A stretch of 57,634 nucleotides of DNA from CAZTDD01 sp964612675 (GCA_964612675.1 CAZTDD010000029.1:1-57634); one strand, 5' to 3'. Positions 27,983 to 36,487 are shown, counted from the stretch's first letter. Numbers and translations are program-made. The notes: generated by a model not told the origin, from the sequence alone.

Positions 27983-28888
27983 TCATCGCGATTTTCTGAC
28001 CAAAGCGGCGTCGTACAGTTCGACGCCCAGCGACTCCGCAATCACAGGGCACTTTGCCTTCAAAATGAAAAAGATGTTTTCCGGCCGCTCGTCGAGCGTC
28101 TCGTAATTGGCTTGACCTTTCGAAACGATCATACGTGCACCGAAGTAGGTGTTGCGGAATTCTTCGGTACATCGAGAGAGAACCGTTCCGAGATCCTGAT
28201 GGCCGTTTTCGATTACTTCAACCACCTGATGTAGATTCACCGCTTCCGCGTCTTCCATCGTTGCATCATTGAGCACCGGTCCGCTGTTTATCGATGCAAC
28301 GACGTGGATCCTCGGAAAGGATTTGATGATCTCCTCGATCAAAATGCGGTCGAAGAGGATCTCCCCGGCGTTGTCCAGGATGTACAGAAGCGTGCCTTTT
28401 TCACTTTCTGCTTCCGTTAACTCAGACAAGAATGAATTGTAGTGGTTGGCCCGGAACCCGTCCGCGAAAACTCTCTCCATTGTGGCGTCGAGATCGAATC
28501 CTTCCTGGATGCCGAGGTCGATGATATTCCCGGACGCTGCAAATAGACAGGCCGTCAGAATTGGATCCTCCGCTTCCTCGACCTGTTCTTTGAGTTGCGG
28601 ATACAACGCCAGTGCGAGCGCGTTCGAGTCCTTCTTTTCCTTCAGAAAAGGGTCTGCGCAGCCGGAGGCCTTGTGGGCTTCAAGAATCGCCCAGAACGAC
28701 ACTTCCGCCGGAGAACTTATCGGATCGGAAGCGGTTACAACTTCAATCGCCCGCCGTCCGACTTCTTCTCGCAAAAGCTCCAAGTCGCCTTGAAGCTTCG
28801 AGCGGACTTCAGGATCGCGGATCGCTAATGTGAATACTCGTTCGGCTTGCCGTCTCGAACAATCGATACAGTCTTCTTTATGTCTCAT
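27983..28888 (-). CDS. DUF89 / ARMT1-like metal-dependent phosphatase
   Basis: A 301-residue protein of the DUF89 (ARMT1-like, damage-control phosphatase) family, prokaryotic subtype. It opens 'MRHKEDCIDCSRRQAERVF' with the Cys pair typical of this subtype. 'TLLYILDNAGEILFDRILIE' holds the Asp-Asn-Ala-Gly-Glu motif that binds the divalent metal, and 'VIVSKGQANYETLDE'-like sequence near 265 is the phosphate-binding loop. Known relatives hydrolyse phosphorylated, damaged sugars or cofactors; the substrate here is unknown. Its ATG overlaps the stop of the small membrane protein gene (ATGA), so it is the third gene of a coupled operon with a CDP-alcohol phosphatidyltransferase. Confidence 0.85.
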   Translation of the reverse strand: MRHKEDCIDCSRRQAERVFTLAIRDPEVRSKLQGDLELLREEVGRRAIEVVTASDPISSPAEVSFWAILEAHKASGCADPFLKEKKDSNALALALYPQLKEQVEEAEDPILTACLFAASGNIIDLGIQEGFDLDATMERVFADGFRANHYNSFLSELTEAESEKGTLLYILDNAGEILFDRILIEEIIKSFPRIHVVASINSGPVLNDATMEDAEAVNLHQVVEVIENGHQDLGTVLSRCTEEFRNTYFGARMIVSKGQANYETLDERPENIFFILKAKCPVIAESLGVELYDAALVRKSR

Positions 28889-29115
28889 TGTGTACTTTCT
28901 GCGGGTAGGGATTCTTCGTTCGATGGTTGCTCCAAAACCGTCTCGGTATGAGGACCCAGGGGCCAGGACTGGTGAATCCAACTTCGTGAAAACCCCGGTG
29001 ATGATAGTAGCAATAGGATCAAAATCAGGAGGGCGAGAAGATCGTACTGCCACGTCCCCCTCTCATACTCCCAGAATACGACCGATTTTAGACAATGGAA
29101 AACTCTACTGACCAT
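28885..29115 (-). CDS. small single-pass membrane protein
   Basis: A 76-residue protein that I do not recognise by family name. It has a basic, aromatic start (MVSRVFHCLKSVVFWEYERG), then one hydrophobic helix ('WQYDLLALLILILLLLSSPG') and a polar tail of about 30 residues. Its start overlaps the end of the phosphatidyltransferase gene by 11 bases, and its stop TGA overlaps the ATG of the DUF89 gene (ATGA). Tight coupling on both sides argues that it is real and part of the operon's task at the membrane. The ribosome site is distant (GGGGGGAG 13 bases upstream), consistent with coupling. Confidence 0.65.
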   Translation of the reverse strand: MVSRVFHCLKSVVFWEYERGTWQYDLLALLILILLLLSSPGFSRSWIHQSWPLGPHTETVLEQPSNEESLPAESTQ

Positions 29116-29701
29116 GGTGAGTTCGTAGCTCCCCCCTCGTATAGACAATCCGATGGGTCGTGGTGAGCCATGCACCAACTGCGATAATCCAAAGAGCCAT
29201 CGGCATTCGATTGAATAGAGCACCCAGGATCAATATGATCGTGCGCTCCGCACGTTCCATGACTCCGACTTTGCATTTAGGAATAAGACATTCCGCCCGT
29301 GCTCGTGTATAACTCACCATAATCGACCCGGACATCGCCAGAAAGGTGATGACGACAAGAGTCACGTTATCGAGCGATGCGTAGTACGCCAGCAATCCTC
29401 CATATACCGCCATGTCGGAAATCCGGTCCATGGTCGAGTCGTAGAACGCGCCGAATGGAGTTGCACGTCCGGCTCGGCGCGCCAGAGCGCCGTCCAACAA
29501 ATCGCAAACCCCTCCGAGGGCGATCAGTATGCCTGACCCAAAGAGATATCCCTTCGAAAGGGTCCAGAAGGCAACCAGATCGAGAATCACTCCCAGGCTC
29601 GTGAGCGCATTCGGCTGAAGCAAGGTCTTCCCCAGCAGATCTGCGATCAAGTCCCGGAAGAGGAAAAATGCACGTTCTACAATCCGGCTTACGGAAGCCA
29701 T
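29105..29701 (-). CDS. CDP-alcohol phosphatidyltransferase
   Basis: A 198-residue integral membrane enzyme of phospholipid synthesis. The family motif D-G-x2-A-R-x8-G-x3-D-x3-D is complete: D70, G71, A74, R75, G84, D88 and D92 in 'DLLDGALARRAGRATPFG' and the following residues. These bind two metal ions and the CDP-alcohol. About six hydrophobic segments are visible. It transfers a phosphatidyl or phospho-alcohol group to a second alcohol (glycerol phosphate or inositol phosphate); which one cannot be told. ATG 29701 has GAGGG 8 bases upstream; the longer reading to 29749 does not. First gene of an operon with a 76-residue membrane protein and a DUF89 phosphatase. Confidence 0.88.
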   Translation of the reverse strand: MASVSRIVERAFFLFRDLIADLLGKTLLQPNALTSLGVILDLVAFWTLSKGYLFGSGILIALGGVCDLLDGALARRAGRATPFGAFYDSTMDRISDMAVYGGLLAYYASLDNVTLVVITFLAMSGSIMVSYTRARAECLIPKCKVGVMERAERTIILILGALFNRMPMALWIIAVGAWLTTTHRIVYTRGELRTHHGQ

Positions 29702-29867
29702 TTCATATCCCTCGACGATAGACTGTCGAAAGCCGCACCGGGCGTCCACGGAAAGCGTCTATCGGCGATGCACATCGATTGTTACCAACAGTGTAGCCTA
29801 ATTCAATCCATGGTAGGATCAAAGGTGATCTTCAGATCAATACGCAAACCTGTCACGGAGAGACGAT

Positions 29868-31301
29868 ATGTCCGTTCACATCCGATCATTACTCAATCCC
29901 CGTATCTTGGTTATCGCTGCTCTTCTCGCACTGTTCTCTGTTGCGGAATGCGCAGCGGACCAGGAATCGAAGGAATGTCCGACTGCGGAGGGATATCGAG
30001 GCATTTGGTACAGCAACCAGCCGTCAAAGGACCGGTATCGCTATAAGTACAGCGGGGGTCTCGGGACCTACTGTGCAAAGCATATCCCTCATTGTGTGTA
30101 TTCCGAGGAAGCCGAGAAAACATTCTTCGTATACGGGGGGACGAGAGGCCTCGGAGAAGAGAAGCCGCTGCTTGAGATGATTTCCTACTACGATCACAAG
30201 ACGGGCATGGTACCGCGACCGAGGATAATTCGTGAGAAGGGAACAGCGGACGCTCATCACAATCCGACGATCAGCATCGACAGGGATGGGTATTTGTGGG
30301 TATTCATGAGTGCTCACGGCGGCAAAGACGGGTACATCTACAAGAGCTGCGAACCATACAAGATCGACTCGTTCGAATTCATCGAACAACAGGAATTTAC
30401 CTATCCACAACCGTGGTATTTCAACGATTTCGGGTTTCTGTTTTTGTTCACGAAGTACACGGCGGGCAGGGAGCTCTACTCCCGGACCAGCGTGGACGGT
30501 GTCCAATGGAGTGAGACACGAAAACATGCTGGATTTGCGGGTCATTATCAAATCAGTAGAACCTGGAACAACAAATGCGGCACTTCGTTCAATTATCATC
30601 CGCCAAAACCGAAACTGGGCCTGAATTCGAGAACCAACCTGTACTACATGGAAACCACCGACTATGGGGCCACGTGGAAGAATGCTCAGGGGGATGTACT
30701 CGAAACCCCGTTGGATCAACCACAAAACAAAGCGCTTGTTTACGATTACGAATCCGAGGATTTGTTGGTCTACATGAAAGACATCAATTTTGATGAGAAC
30801 GGACATCCCGTGATCCTGTATCTGCTCAGCAAAGGGTACGAGTCCGGCCCGGAGAACGATCCGCGAATCTGGACAACCGCACGGTGGACAGGAGAGACGT
30901 GGGAAATTCTTCCCGTGACCGCTTCCGATCACAATTACGATATGGGGAGCCTCTACATCGAACCGGACGGCGTTTGGCGCGTGATCGGACCGACCGGGTC
31001 CGGTCCGCAGGAGTACTGTACCGGCGGCGAAGTGGAGATGTGGCTCAGCAAGAATCGTGGGAGGACCTGGAAGAAGGTTGCGCAACTGACCTCGAACAGC
31101 GAGCGAAATCACACTTATGTTCGCCGACCGGTCAACGCGCATCCTGAATTCTATGCGTTCTGGGCGGACGGCAACGCTCTGAAACCGTCGATATCTTTCC
31201 TATACTTCACAAATAAGGAAGGCAACGGCGTATGGGTACTGCCACGCACGATGAAAGAGGAATTTGAGAAGCCCCGGCGCTTAGGCGATACCCAAAAATG
31301 A
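29868..31301 (+). CDS. secreted BNR-4 repeat protein
   Basis: A 477-residue exported protein with a Sec signal (MSVHIRSLLNPRILVIAALL, cleavage after about residue 30). It begins 'GYRGIWYSNQPSKDRYRYKY' and continues with the BNR_4-type pattern 'HHNPTISIDRDGYLWVFMSA'. Asp-box-like turns are seen at 'SVDGVQWSET', 'TTDYGATWKNA' and 'SKNRGRTWKKVA', marking a sialidase-type beta-propeller. Related proteins are secreted carbohydrate-active enzymes, including lyases and uncharacterised glycosidases. It diverges from the phosphatidyltransferase gene. GGAGAGACGAT precedes the ATG. Activity is inferred only. Confidence 0.8.
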   Translation: MSVHIRSLLNPRILVIAALLALFSVAECAADQESKECPTAEGYRGIWYSNQPSKDRYRYKYSGGLGTYCAKHIPHCVYSEEAEKTFFVYGGTRGLGEEKPLLEMISYYDHKTGMVPRPRIIREKGTADAHHNPTISIDRDGYLWVFMSAHGGKDGYIYKSCEPYKIDSFEFIEQQEFTYPQPWYFNDFGFLFLFTKYTAGRELYSRTSVDGVQWSETRKHAGFAGHYQISRTWNNKCGTSFNYHPPKPKLGLNSRTNLYYMETTDYGATWKNAQGDVLETPLDQPQNKALVYDYESEDLLVYMKDINFDENGHPVILYLLSKGYESGPENDPRIWTTARWTGETWEILPVTASDHNYDMGSLYIEPDGVWRVIGPTGSGPQEYCTGGEVEMWLSKNRGRTWKKVAQLTSNSERNHTYVRRPVNAHPEFYAFWADGNALKPSISFLYFTNKEGNGVWVLPRTMKEEFEKPRRLGDTQK

Positions 31302-31342
31302 GCTGATGAAATGCACAAGAAACTCTCACACGGAGGTCGCTA

Positions 31343-31858
31343 ATGAATGTCAGCGAAGCAATCCGAAAACGATACAGCGTCCGTTCTTATCAAGACCGGC
31401 CTGTTGAGGAGGAGAAGCTGGAGCGAGTTATGGAGGCCGCCCGGCTTGCCCCTTCGGCGAACAACAAACAGGAATGGCGCTATGTAGTTATTCAGGATCC
31501 GGAAACAAGGAAAAAACTGTCTCAGATCGCTCGAGGTCAACGATTTGTCGCTGAAGCGCCCGTTGTGATTGCCGCGTGCGCCGTAACGGATAACCATGTA
31601 ATGACCTGCGGTCAATTATGCTACCCGATCGATGTCGCGATCTCGATCGATCATTTGACGCTCCAGGCTGTCGAGGAAGGTTTGGGTACGTGTTGGATCG
31701 GTGCGTTCTTTGAAGATCAGGCGAAGGAGTTGCTGGGGATTCCCGAGACGGTCCGCATTGTCGACCTCGTGACATTGGGATACCCGGCGGACGAATGGCG
31801 CCCGAAGAACCGTTTGACTCTCGATCAGATTGTCATGAGGGAGAAATGGCAGGATTGA
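31343..31858 (+). CDS. nitroreductase family flavoprotein
   Basis: A 171-residue FMN-dependent oxidoreductase of the nitroreductase fold, full length for the short subgroup. 'IRKRYSVRSYQDRPVEEEKL' is the FMN-phosphate binding start (R..S.R.Y), 'AARLAPSANNKQEWRYVVI' the second FMN contact, and 'EEGLGTCWIGAF' the third. It reduces quinones, nitro groups or other acceptors using NAD(P)H in the cytoplasm; the substrate is not predictable. CGGAGG precedes the ATG. It follows the BNR gene by 41 bases and may share its transcript. A strong hairpin follows at 31878-31915. Confidence 0.9.
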   Translation: MNVSEAIRKRYSVRSYQDRPVEEEKLERVMEAARLAPSANNKQEWRYVVIQDPETRKKLSQIARGQRFVAEAPVVIAACAVTDNHVMTCGQLCYPIDVAISIDHLTLQAVEEGLGTCWIGAFFEDQAKELLGIPETVRIVDLVTLGYPADEWRPKNRLTLDQIVMREKWQD

Positions 31859-31877
31859 AGACGGTGATCTGAGACGG

Positions 31878-31915
31878 ATCGGACGGATCAGATTGAATAA
31901 TCCGATCCGACCGAT
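31878..31915. terminator. hairpin between convergent genes
   Basis: Arms 31878-31894 and 31899-31915 pair in 15 of 17 positions around a 4-base loop. No T-run follows on either strand. It sits between the nitroreductase and DUF4097 genes and may stop transcription from both sides. Confidence 0.5.
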
Positions 31916-31934
31916 TACCCTGATCCAAACGATT

Positions 31935-34115
31935 TCAATCGATCCGAATATCTCCGCCTCGGACCGTAATTCCAAGGGACGTGCCGCCACCGTTTCGGTC
32001 GACAGTTGCCGTTTGATAATGCCGTTCCTTCTGGATCTCTATCGGCCACGTGCTTTTGATTTCTCCATGCTTCGTCTCCAGAGACAAACTCGCTTGTGCA
32101 TCCGATGAGAGGACGAGATAACAGTCTCCGTGTCTACCTTCGATCTCCCATTCACCTTGGAGGTCATCGTCTGTGACAACGCGAACGTTGCCGTGCTTGT
32201 AGTTGAGTTTGAGCGGCCCCGAAATATCGTCCAGGATGACGTCTCCGTGATCGATGGTACATTCAATTGGACCGGAACAATCATCAACCTCGACATTCCC
32301 ATGGTCGTGTTCAATCTCAAGGTTATCGCTGACCAGCGCGTTGATCGCCAGGTTTCCGTGATCCACTTCTGAATAGACTCCACCCCTCACGTCTCTCAAC
32401 GTTACGTGGCCATGGTCGTGATGAACGTCAACGTCTCCACGGATACTGCGGGCTTCGAAATCCCCGTGATCGGCGTCGACGTTCAGCGAAATGTCCTTTG
32501 GAACTCTGACAAAGTAATCAATGGCTGCTCCGTCGATTCCCTTCGGTGTATTTCTGGGGCGAACACTCTCGATCTTCAGCGTCGCAGTCGCACGTCTGTA
32601 TTCGGCTTCGATGGTGTATTGATCCGCAACTTCTCTGGCTCGTTCTTCCGAATCGGAGTAAACGCGTTTTACCGCTTGGATATCATAAGGACCCGATTCC
32701 GTTCCGACCACGATGATGTTCCCGTGGTCGTGGTGAATGTCCAGCATCCGGAGATTCGCGGGATTCTCGATGGGGATAGTCCACTCTTCGCGATACGCTT
32801 CTTCTACCCTTCTTTCTCCGAAGGCTGCCGTAAACGCGTCGTCGATGATTCTGGATACATCCGGTATGTCCGGGGTCTCGGGTATCCGGGGAACCTTCGG
32901 GACGACAGAGACATCCATATTCATCGGCGGCATGCTCGGCATGTCGGGTACTGTAACCAACGGCTTTGAGATCATAGACCAATCCGAGACATTGATGTTT
33001 TCTCCCTCGATATGAATGTCTCCAAAATCCGTCACCAGTTCGATTCGCGGCCCGCCGTCTCCGAGCGTGGCTTTCAGTTGATTCCCGGTCTGGGGGTCCG
33101 CACCGGGAAGCTCGCTGTGAATCACTCCGAATTTTCCTGCGTTGGCCCTGATCTCCGCCTCCGTTTTTTCCGCCAAGGTCAGAATAATCGGAGAGAAATC
33201 GCTCTGGATGTGGACATCATCGGTTATTGTTATGTCATCGAGATGGACTGTGGAGAAGGACGACTTGACCTTCCCTCCACCCTCGTGTCGCCTGACAGTG
33301 AGGGCACTATGCTCGTTCCGGATGTCGAGCTCTCCTTTGGTATCCTCGATCGTTGTCGGGGCAAATTGCGCCTCGATCTCCAAATCGGCGGCGAGTCCTT
33401 TGATCGCCATTGGTCCGAATTCATTTGTAATACTCGTTTCGGCGTTGGGTGGAAGTACAACGACGATCTCGGTTCGACGAACGTTTTCACTACTGCCTTC
33501 CATGCGGTTTTTTACTGATAACACACCCTCTCTTTTTTCAACAGTCAGTTCGATAGTAACCAGCTCCTCTTGAGCTTCCTCTTGGCTTGGCGCACCGGCT
33601 TGACGAACCGCGGATATCCTGATCGTGTCCACGTCTTCCGCCCGCACAAGGATGGATGCAAACTGGGTTTCAACCGAGAGTTTTCCAATCTCGGATGCAG
33701 GAAACTCGAATTCGGACTTTTCCTCCACAATCTCTCCCCGAAAATCGTTTTCCCATTCATTGAACGCGAGAATGTCCGATTTGCGCTTCTGAAGTTGCTT
33801 TTTCATTTGGGCGAGACGTTCGCGTTGCCGTTCGAGGACCTGTTTCGACCGCTCAAGCGCTTCCTGGTGCACCTGCATCGCACGTTCACTTGCTTGAGCC
33901 ACTCTCTCTTGGACCCTTTTCTGCATTTCCGGGATCCGCTGGGTTGCCTGGGCCACTCGCTCATTTACATCGGCGATCCGCTTCTGAATCTCTTGCTCGA
34001 TTTCCTGAACTTCGACCGAGACTCTGGCTCCTCCTGTATCTTCAGCGCCCACCGGAGGTATTGCCCCCGCGACAAGAAAAACGAGGAAACACGTATTCAG
34101 TAATCTTCCGTTCAT
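31935..34115 (-). CDS. exported DUF4097 beta-solenoid protein with coiled coil
   Basis: A 726-residue exported protein. The Sec signal (MNGRLLNTCFLVFLVAGAIP) ends near 'VGAE'. A long Gln/Glu/Arg coiled coil follows (about 30-115, with heptads such as 'QKRVQERVAQASERAMQVHQ'). Then two DUF4097 solenoid regions occur, about 135-390 and 490-720. The second is studded with His-Gly turns of the type D-H-G-[ND]-[VI] (nine seen). DUF4097 proteins are envelope proteins often encoded with sigma/anti-sigma genes, as here: the upstream genes on the same strand are an anti-sigma factor and an ECF sigma factor. It is probably a target or part of an envelope stress response. The 346-base gap upstream carries a repeat element. 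Confidence 0.8.
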   Translation of the reverse strand: MNGRLLNTCFLVFLVAGAIPPVGAEDTGGARVSVEVQEIEQEIQKRIADVNERVAQATQRIPEMQKRVQERVAQASERAMQVHQEALERSKQVLERQRERLAQMKKQLQKRKSDILAFNEWENDFRGEIVEEKSEFEFPASEIGKLSVETQFASILVRAEDVDTIRISAVRQAGAPSQEEAQEELVTIELTVEKREGVLSVKNRMEGSSENVRRTEIVVVLPPNAETSITNEFGPMAIKGLAADLEIEAQFAPTTIEDTKGELDIRNEHSALTVRRHEGGGKVKSSFSTVHLDDITITDDVHIQSDFSPIILTLAEKTEAEIRANAGKFGVIHSELPGADPQTGNQLKATLGDGGPRIELVTDFGDIHIEGENINVSDWSMISKPLVTVPDMPSMPPMNMDVSVVPKVPRIPETPDIPDVSRIIDDAFTAAFGERRVEEAYREEWTIPIENPANLRMLDIHHDHGNIIVVGTESGPYDIQAVKRVYSDSEERAREVADQYTIEAEYRRATATLKIESVRPRNTPKGIDGAAIDYFVRVPKDISLNVDADHGDFEARSIRGDVDVHHDHGHVTLRDVRGGVYSEVDHGNLAINALVSDNLEIEHDHGNVEVDDCSGPIECTIDHGDVILDDISGPLKLNYKHGNVRVVTDDDLQGEWEIEGRHGDCYLVLSSDAQASLSLETKHGEIKSTWPIEIQKERHYQTATVDRNGGGTSLGITVRGGDIRID

Positions 34116-34461
34116 GGTTCATACTCCTTAGTCAAAAGTGGTTCTCTGTCGTCAACCCCGCCCGAACTCTCGCCTCTCTTGATGGCGCGGCAAAAAGTCA
34201 TTCGTTGTCTGTTGATCGCATGTCGTCCCCGCCCCTTCTGCCCGGTTTTGCCCACGATCTACCGGGTTCGCGATTCTCGTGAAGACAACCCCCTCTGTAT
34301 CTCCCCTTGCGGCAGCCACGCAAGCGTGGCTCCTTTGGGGGAGAAGAAGAGCCTGTTCCTCCCCCGAAGATCGGGGGAGGTTAGGAGGGGGTTGAAATCC
34401 GTGTTCGTGACTTTTTTCCACCCCGTCGATTGACGCGATACCGCGAGAGATCCTGCCGTCG
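34116..34461. other. intergenic region occupied by repeat element
   Basis: 346 bases between the anti-sigma and DUF4097 genes. It holds copy B of the C-rich repeat family (34178-34430). No gene seen. The promoter of the DUF4097 gene, if it has its own, must lie at 34116-34170. Confidence 0.6.
34178..34430. repeat. composite C-rich inverted-repeat element (copy B)
   Basis: It is bounded by related inverted motifs: CTTGATGGCGCGGCAAAAAG at 34178-34197 and the inverse (GACTTTTTTCCACCCCGTCGA) at 34409-34429. Inside are CAACCCCCTCTGTATCTCCCC (near 34288-34308), a hairpin CACGC/GCGTG at about 34317-34328, and CCTCCCCCGA with its partner near 34362-34381. The arrangement mirrors copy A at 21949-22086. 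Terminal inverted repeats without a gene suggest a non-autonomous mobile element. Confidence 0.65.
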
Positions 34462-35100
34462 TCACGACGAGGAACTCTCAAAGTAGATATTCTTCAGCAG
34501 ATCGATCTGTTGACGCACACGTTGTTGATATTCCGAGGTCATTCGGGGATCGAGTCCCCCTTCGTGGATCGCTTGCCGCAGCGCGTCCGTCGTACGATCC
34601 AGACGTGAAACGACATAGGTCCCGGCTTCGTAGAGTCTTTCGTGCTCCGGGTTCTTCATGTCTTGGAGCGTCGAACCGAGGATTACGATCCAGCGCTCCT
34701 GTTCGTCCAGTAACTTCGCAAGTTCCGCCGTTTCCTGTGGAGCAGCGGGACGATTCTCGGGCTGTTCTTTGGGTAAGGAGAAAACGACCGCGATGAGCAC
34801 AACAGCGACAGATGCAAATGCCCATGCCGGAATTCGGTAACGCGCCGGAGGTTTCCTGCTTTCTCGAATTCTATTGCGGATCAGCGCGTGGAGATTCTTC
34901 GGAACGGGCGGTGTCGGACTGTTATGAAGTTCGAAAAGATCAGCGCGAATTCGGTCGGTTTCGGCCCGGCAGATTTCACAGAACTCCAGATGTCCGGCGA
35001 TCTCCGCGCACTGTTCCTCTGAGGCCCCGTCTCGGTTGAACTCGGTGGCCTCGATGAACAAGAGCAGATCTTCACGTGGTTGTTTGCAGGTTTCGTTCAT
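34462..35100 (-). CDS. anti-sigma factor with ZAS zinc motif
   Basis: A 212-residue single-pass membrane anti-sigma factor. His37-x3-Cys41-x2-Cys44 in 'GHLEFCEICRAE' is the zinc-binding ZAS motif that holds an ECF sigma factor. A membrane helix follows at about 91-109 ('PAWAFASVAVVLIAVVFSL'), then a periplasmic domain of about 100 residues with helices, which should be the sensor. The ATG overlaps the sigma stop (ATGA), so both are made in a fixed ratio. The start at 35100 is fixed by this overlap. The signal sensed is unknown; envelope stress is an inference from the downstream DUF4097 protein. Confidence 0.88.
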   Translation of the reverse strand: MNETCKQPREDLLLFIEATEFNRDGASEEQCAEIAGHLEFCEICRAETDRIRADLFELHNSPTPPVPKNLHALIRNRIRESRKPPARYRIPAWAFASVAVVLIAVVFSLPKEQPENRPAAPQETAELAKLLDEQERWIVILGSTLQDMKNPEHERLYEAGTYVVSRLDRTTDALRQAIHEGGLDPRMTSEYQQRVRQQIDLLKNIYFESSSS

Positions 35101-35720
35101 GATTGTCTCGCTCCTGCTTCTGCCAAGTACGTACGGAGTTTTCGCTCGGCCCGAAACACGGTGCTTTTTATGGTACCGATCGGCTTCCGCATGATTCTCG
35201 CTATTTCCTCGTATGGCCGTTCCTCGAAGAGCCGAAGAACGATCACCGCACGTTCTTTTGGATTCAGTTTCATTACGGCGGATTCGATTCGCTTCTGCTG
35301 TCGGCTGCTCTCTGTCTGTTCGCGTGGTGATAGCGCCGGATCTACCGCCGATTGGTCTTCCCGATCGTCTATCGGGCGCAGCAGTGAACGGATCGTTCTC
35401 CATCGGTATAGCGAAATTGCTTTTCTGCGGGCGATGGTGAGCAGATAGGGAAGGGCGGGAGCGCCCACCCGTAATTTGCACCTGCTTTGATAAGCCGCCA
35501 GAAAGACATCCTGTGTGAGATCCTCAGCGTCCTCTCGTGAACCGACCATCCGTATCAGGAAACGGTAGACTACGGGAGCGGTTTTCTCGGCCAATCGATT
35601 GAATGCGTCGTCCGATTCCAGGACCGATTCATCGAAGACCGGTTCGACCGCTCGGGTGGATGCGGGGTTCGGTTCAACGGCTGCGAGCACCATCTGTCCG
35701 TCCGTGTTGTTGTCTTTCAT
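35097..35720 (-). CDS. ECF RNA polymerase sigma factor
   Basis: A 207-residue sigma-70-family ECF factor. Region 2 is 'VYRFLIRMVGSREDAEDLTQ' followed by 'DVFLAAYQ', which binds the -10 element and core polymerase. Region 4 is 'LNPKERAVIVLRLFEERPYE' and 'GTIKSTVFRAERKLRTYL', which reads the -35 element. An N-terminal tail of about 45 residues is unstructured. It directs transcription of its own operon and probably of the DUF4097 gene. The next gene is its anti-sigma factor, coupled by ATGA. ATG 35720 has a poor ribosome site, so the start may be a little further in. A HAD gene lies 47 bases upstream on the same strand. Confidence 0.9.
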   Translation of the reverse strand: MKDNNTDGQMVLAAVEPNPASTRAVEPVFDESVLESDDAFNRLAEKTAPVVYRFLIRMVGSREDAEDLTQDVFLAAYQSRCKLRVGAPALPYLLTIARRKAISLYRWRTIRSLLRPIDDREDQSAVDPALSPREQTESSRQQKRIESAVMKLNPKERAVIVLRLFEERPYEEIARIMRKPIGTIKSTVFRAERKLRTYLAEAGARQS

Positions 35721-35767
35721 AGGGGAATTCGCACGACCGGCCAAAAAGTTGCAAATTTTTCTGAACC

Positions 35768-36487
35768 TCAGGTGCACCGTTCGGTAAGCCAAAGCATAAA
35801 GGATTCCAAATCAAGTACTTCCGCGATTGGTTCCGGGATACCTTCGGGGATGGGAGTCCCTGTTCTGTTGATCCGCACACAGTCCAGGCCGGACTGATAC
35901 GCCCCGTAAACGTCGGACGCCTGGTCGCCGACGTGAAGGGTTCGGTCCGGCGATGTGCCGAGAATCTCTAGAGCGCGTTCAAATAGCGGGGTTTTTCGAG
36001 TGATTTTATATGCCCGGTGTTCCTCTGAGATGATAGCGGGAAAGCGTTCCAGGCCGTTATAGGCGAGGGCTCCTCTCACCATCTCGATGTCTCCGTCGGA
36101 GACAATGCATATCGGATAGTCTCTCTCGAGTCGCTCCAGGACGGGCTTCGTTTCGGGAAACGCCGGCGCTTCTCCCAGCTTTCGGATCAACCGTTGTGCG
36201 AGAATGGCGACATCGATTTCCAGTTTCATTCGGGCTGCCAGCCGTCCAAATGCAGTCTGAAACATGCTTTCCAGAGTTGAGAATTCCTCTCGATTGGGGG
36301 TAGTCTGATGGAGTAGCGCTCGGAAATCTTCTCTTAATTCCGGTTCGAAGGCTTGGCCGAGAGCCAGGATCACCTCGGAATCCAATGAGAAGCCGGCGCA
36401 CACGTCGTGAAAACTCTCTGAACCGAGATCCTGGACCAACAGGGTACCGTACAAATCGAGAGTTAGGGCGTCGTATCGTTTGGGCAT
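35768..36487 (-). CDS. HAD superfamily hydrolase
   Basis: A 239-residue haloacid dehalogenase-like protein. Motif I is 'LTLDLYGTL' with nucleophile Asp11. The residue two further on is Tyr13, not the acid/base Asp of phosphatases, as in dehalogenase-like members. Motif II is the Ser of 'ICIVSDGD', motif III a Lys of 'HRAYKITRKTPLFERALE', and motif IV 'LHVGDQASDVYGAYQSGLD'. A helical cap lies between I and II. GGGAGG precedes ATG 36487 by 6 bases. It may be a dehalogenase or a phosphatase with altered acid catalysis. It is first in a run with a sigma/anti-sigma pair, though co-function is not evident. Confidence 0.85.
   Translation of the reverse strand: MPKRYDALTLDLYGTLLVQDLGSESFHDVCAGFSLDSEVILALGQAFEPELREDFRALLHQTTPNREEFSTLESMFQTAFGRLAARMKLEIDVAILAQRLIRKLGEAPAFPETKPVLERLERDYPICIVSDGDIEMVRGALAYNGLERFPAIISEEHRAYKITRKTPLFERALEILGTSPDRTLHVGDQASDVYGAYQSGLDCVRINRTGTPIPEGIPEPIAEVLDLESFMLWLTERCT

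Noticed and set aside
30024..31142. Open frame of 372 codons antisense to the BNR gene
   Set aside because: The sense frame has a signal peptide and BNR motifs; the antisense frame shows nothing.
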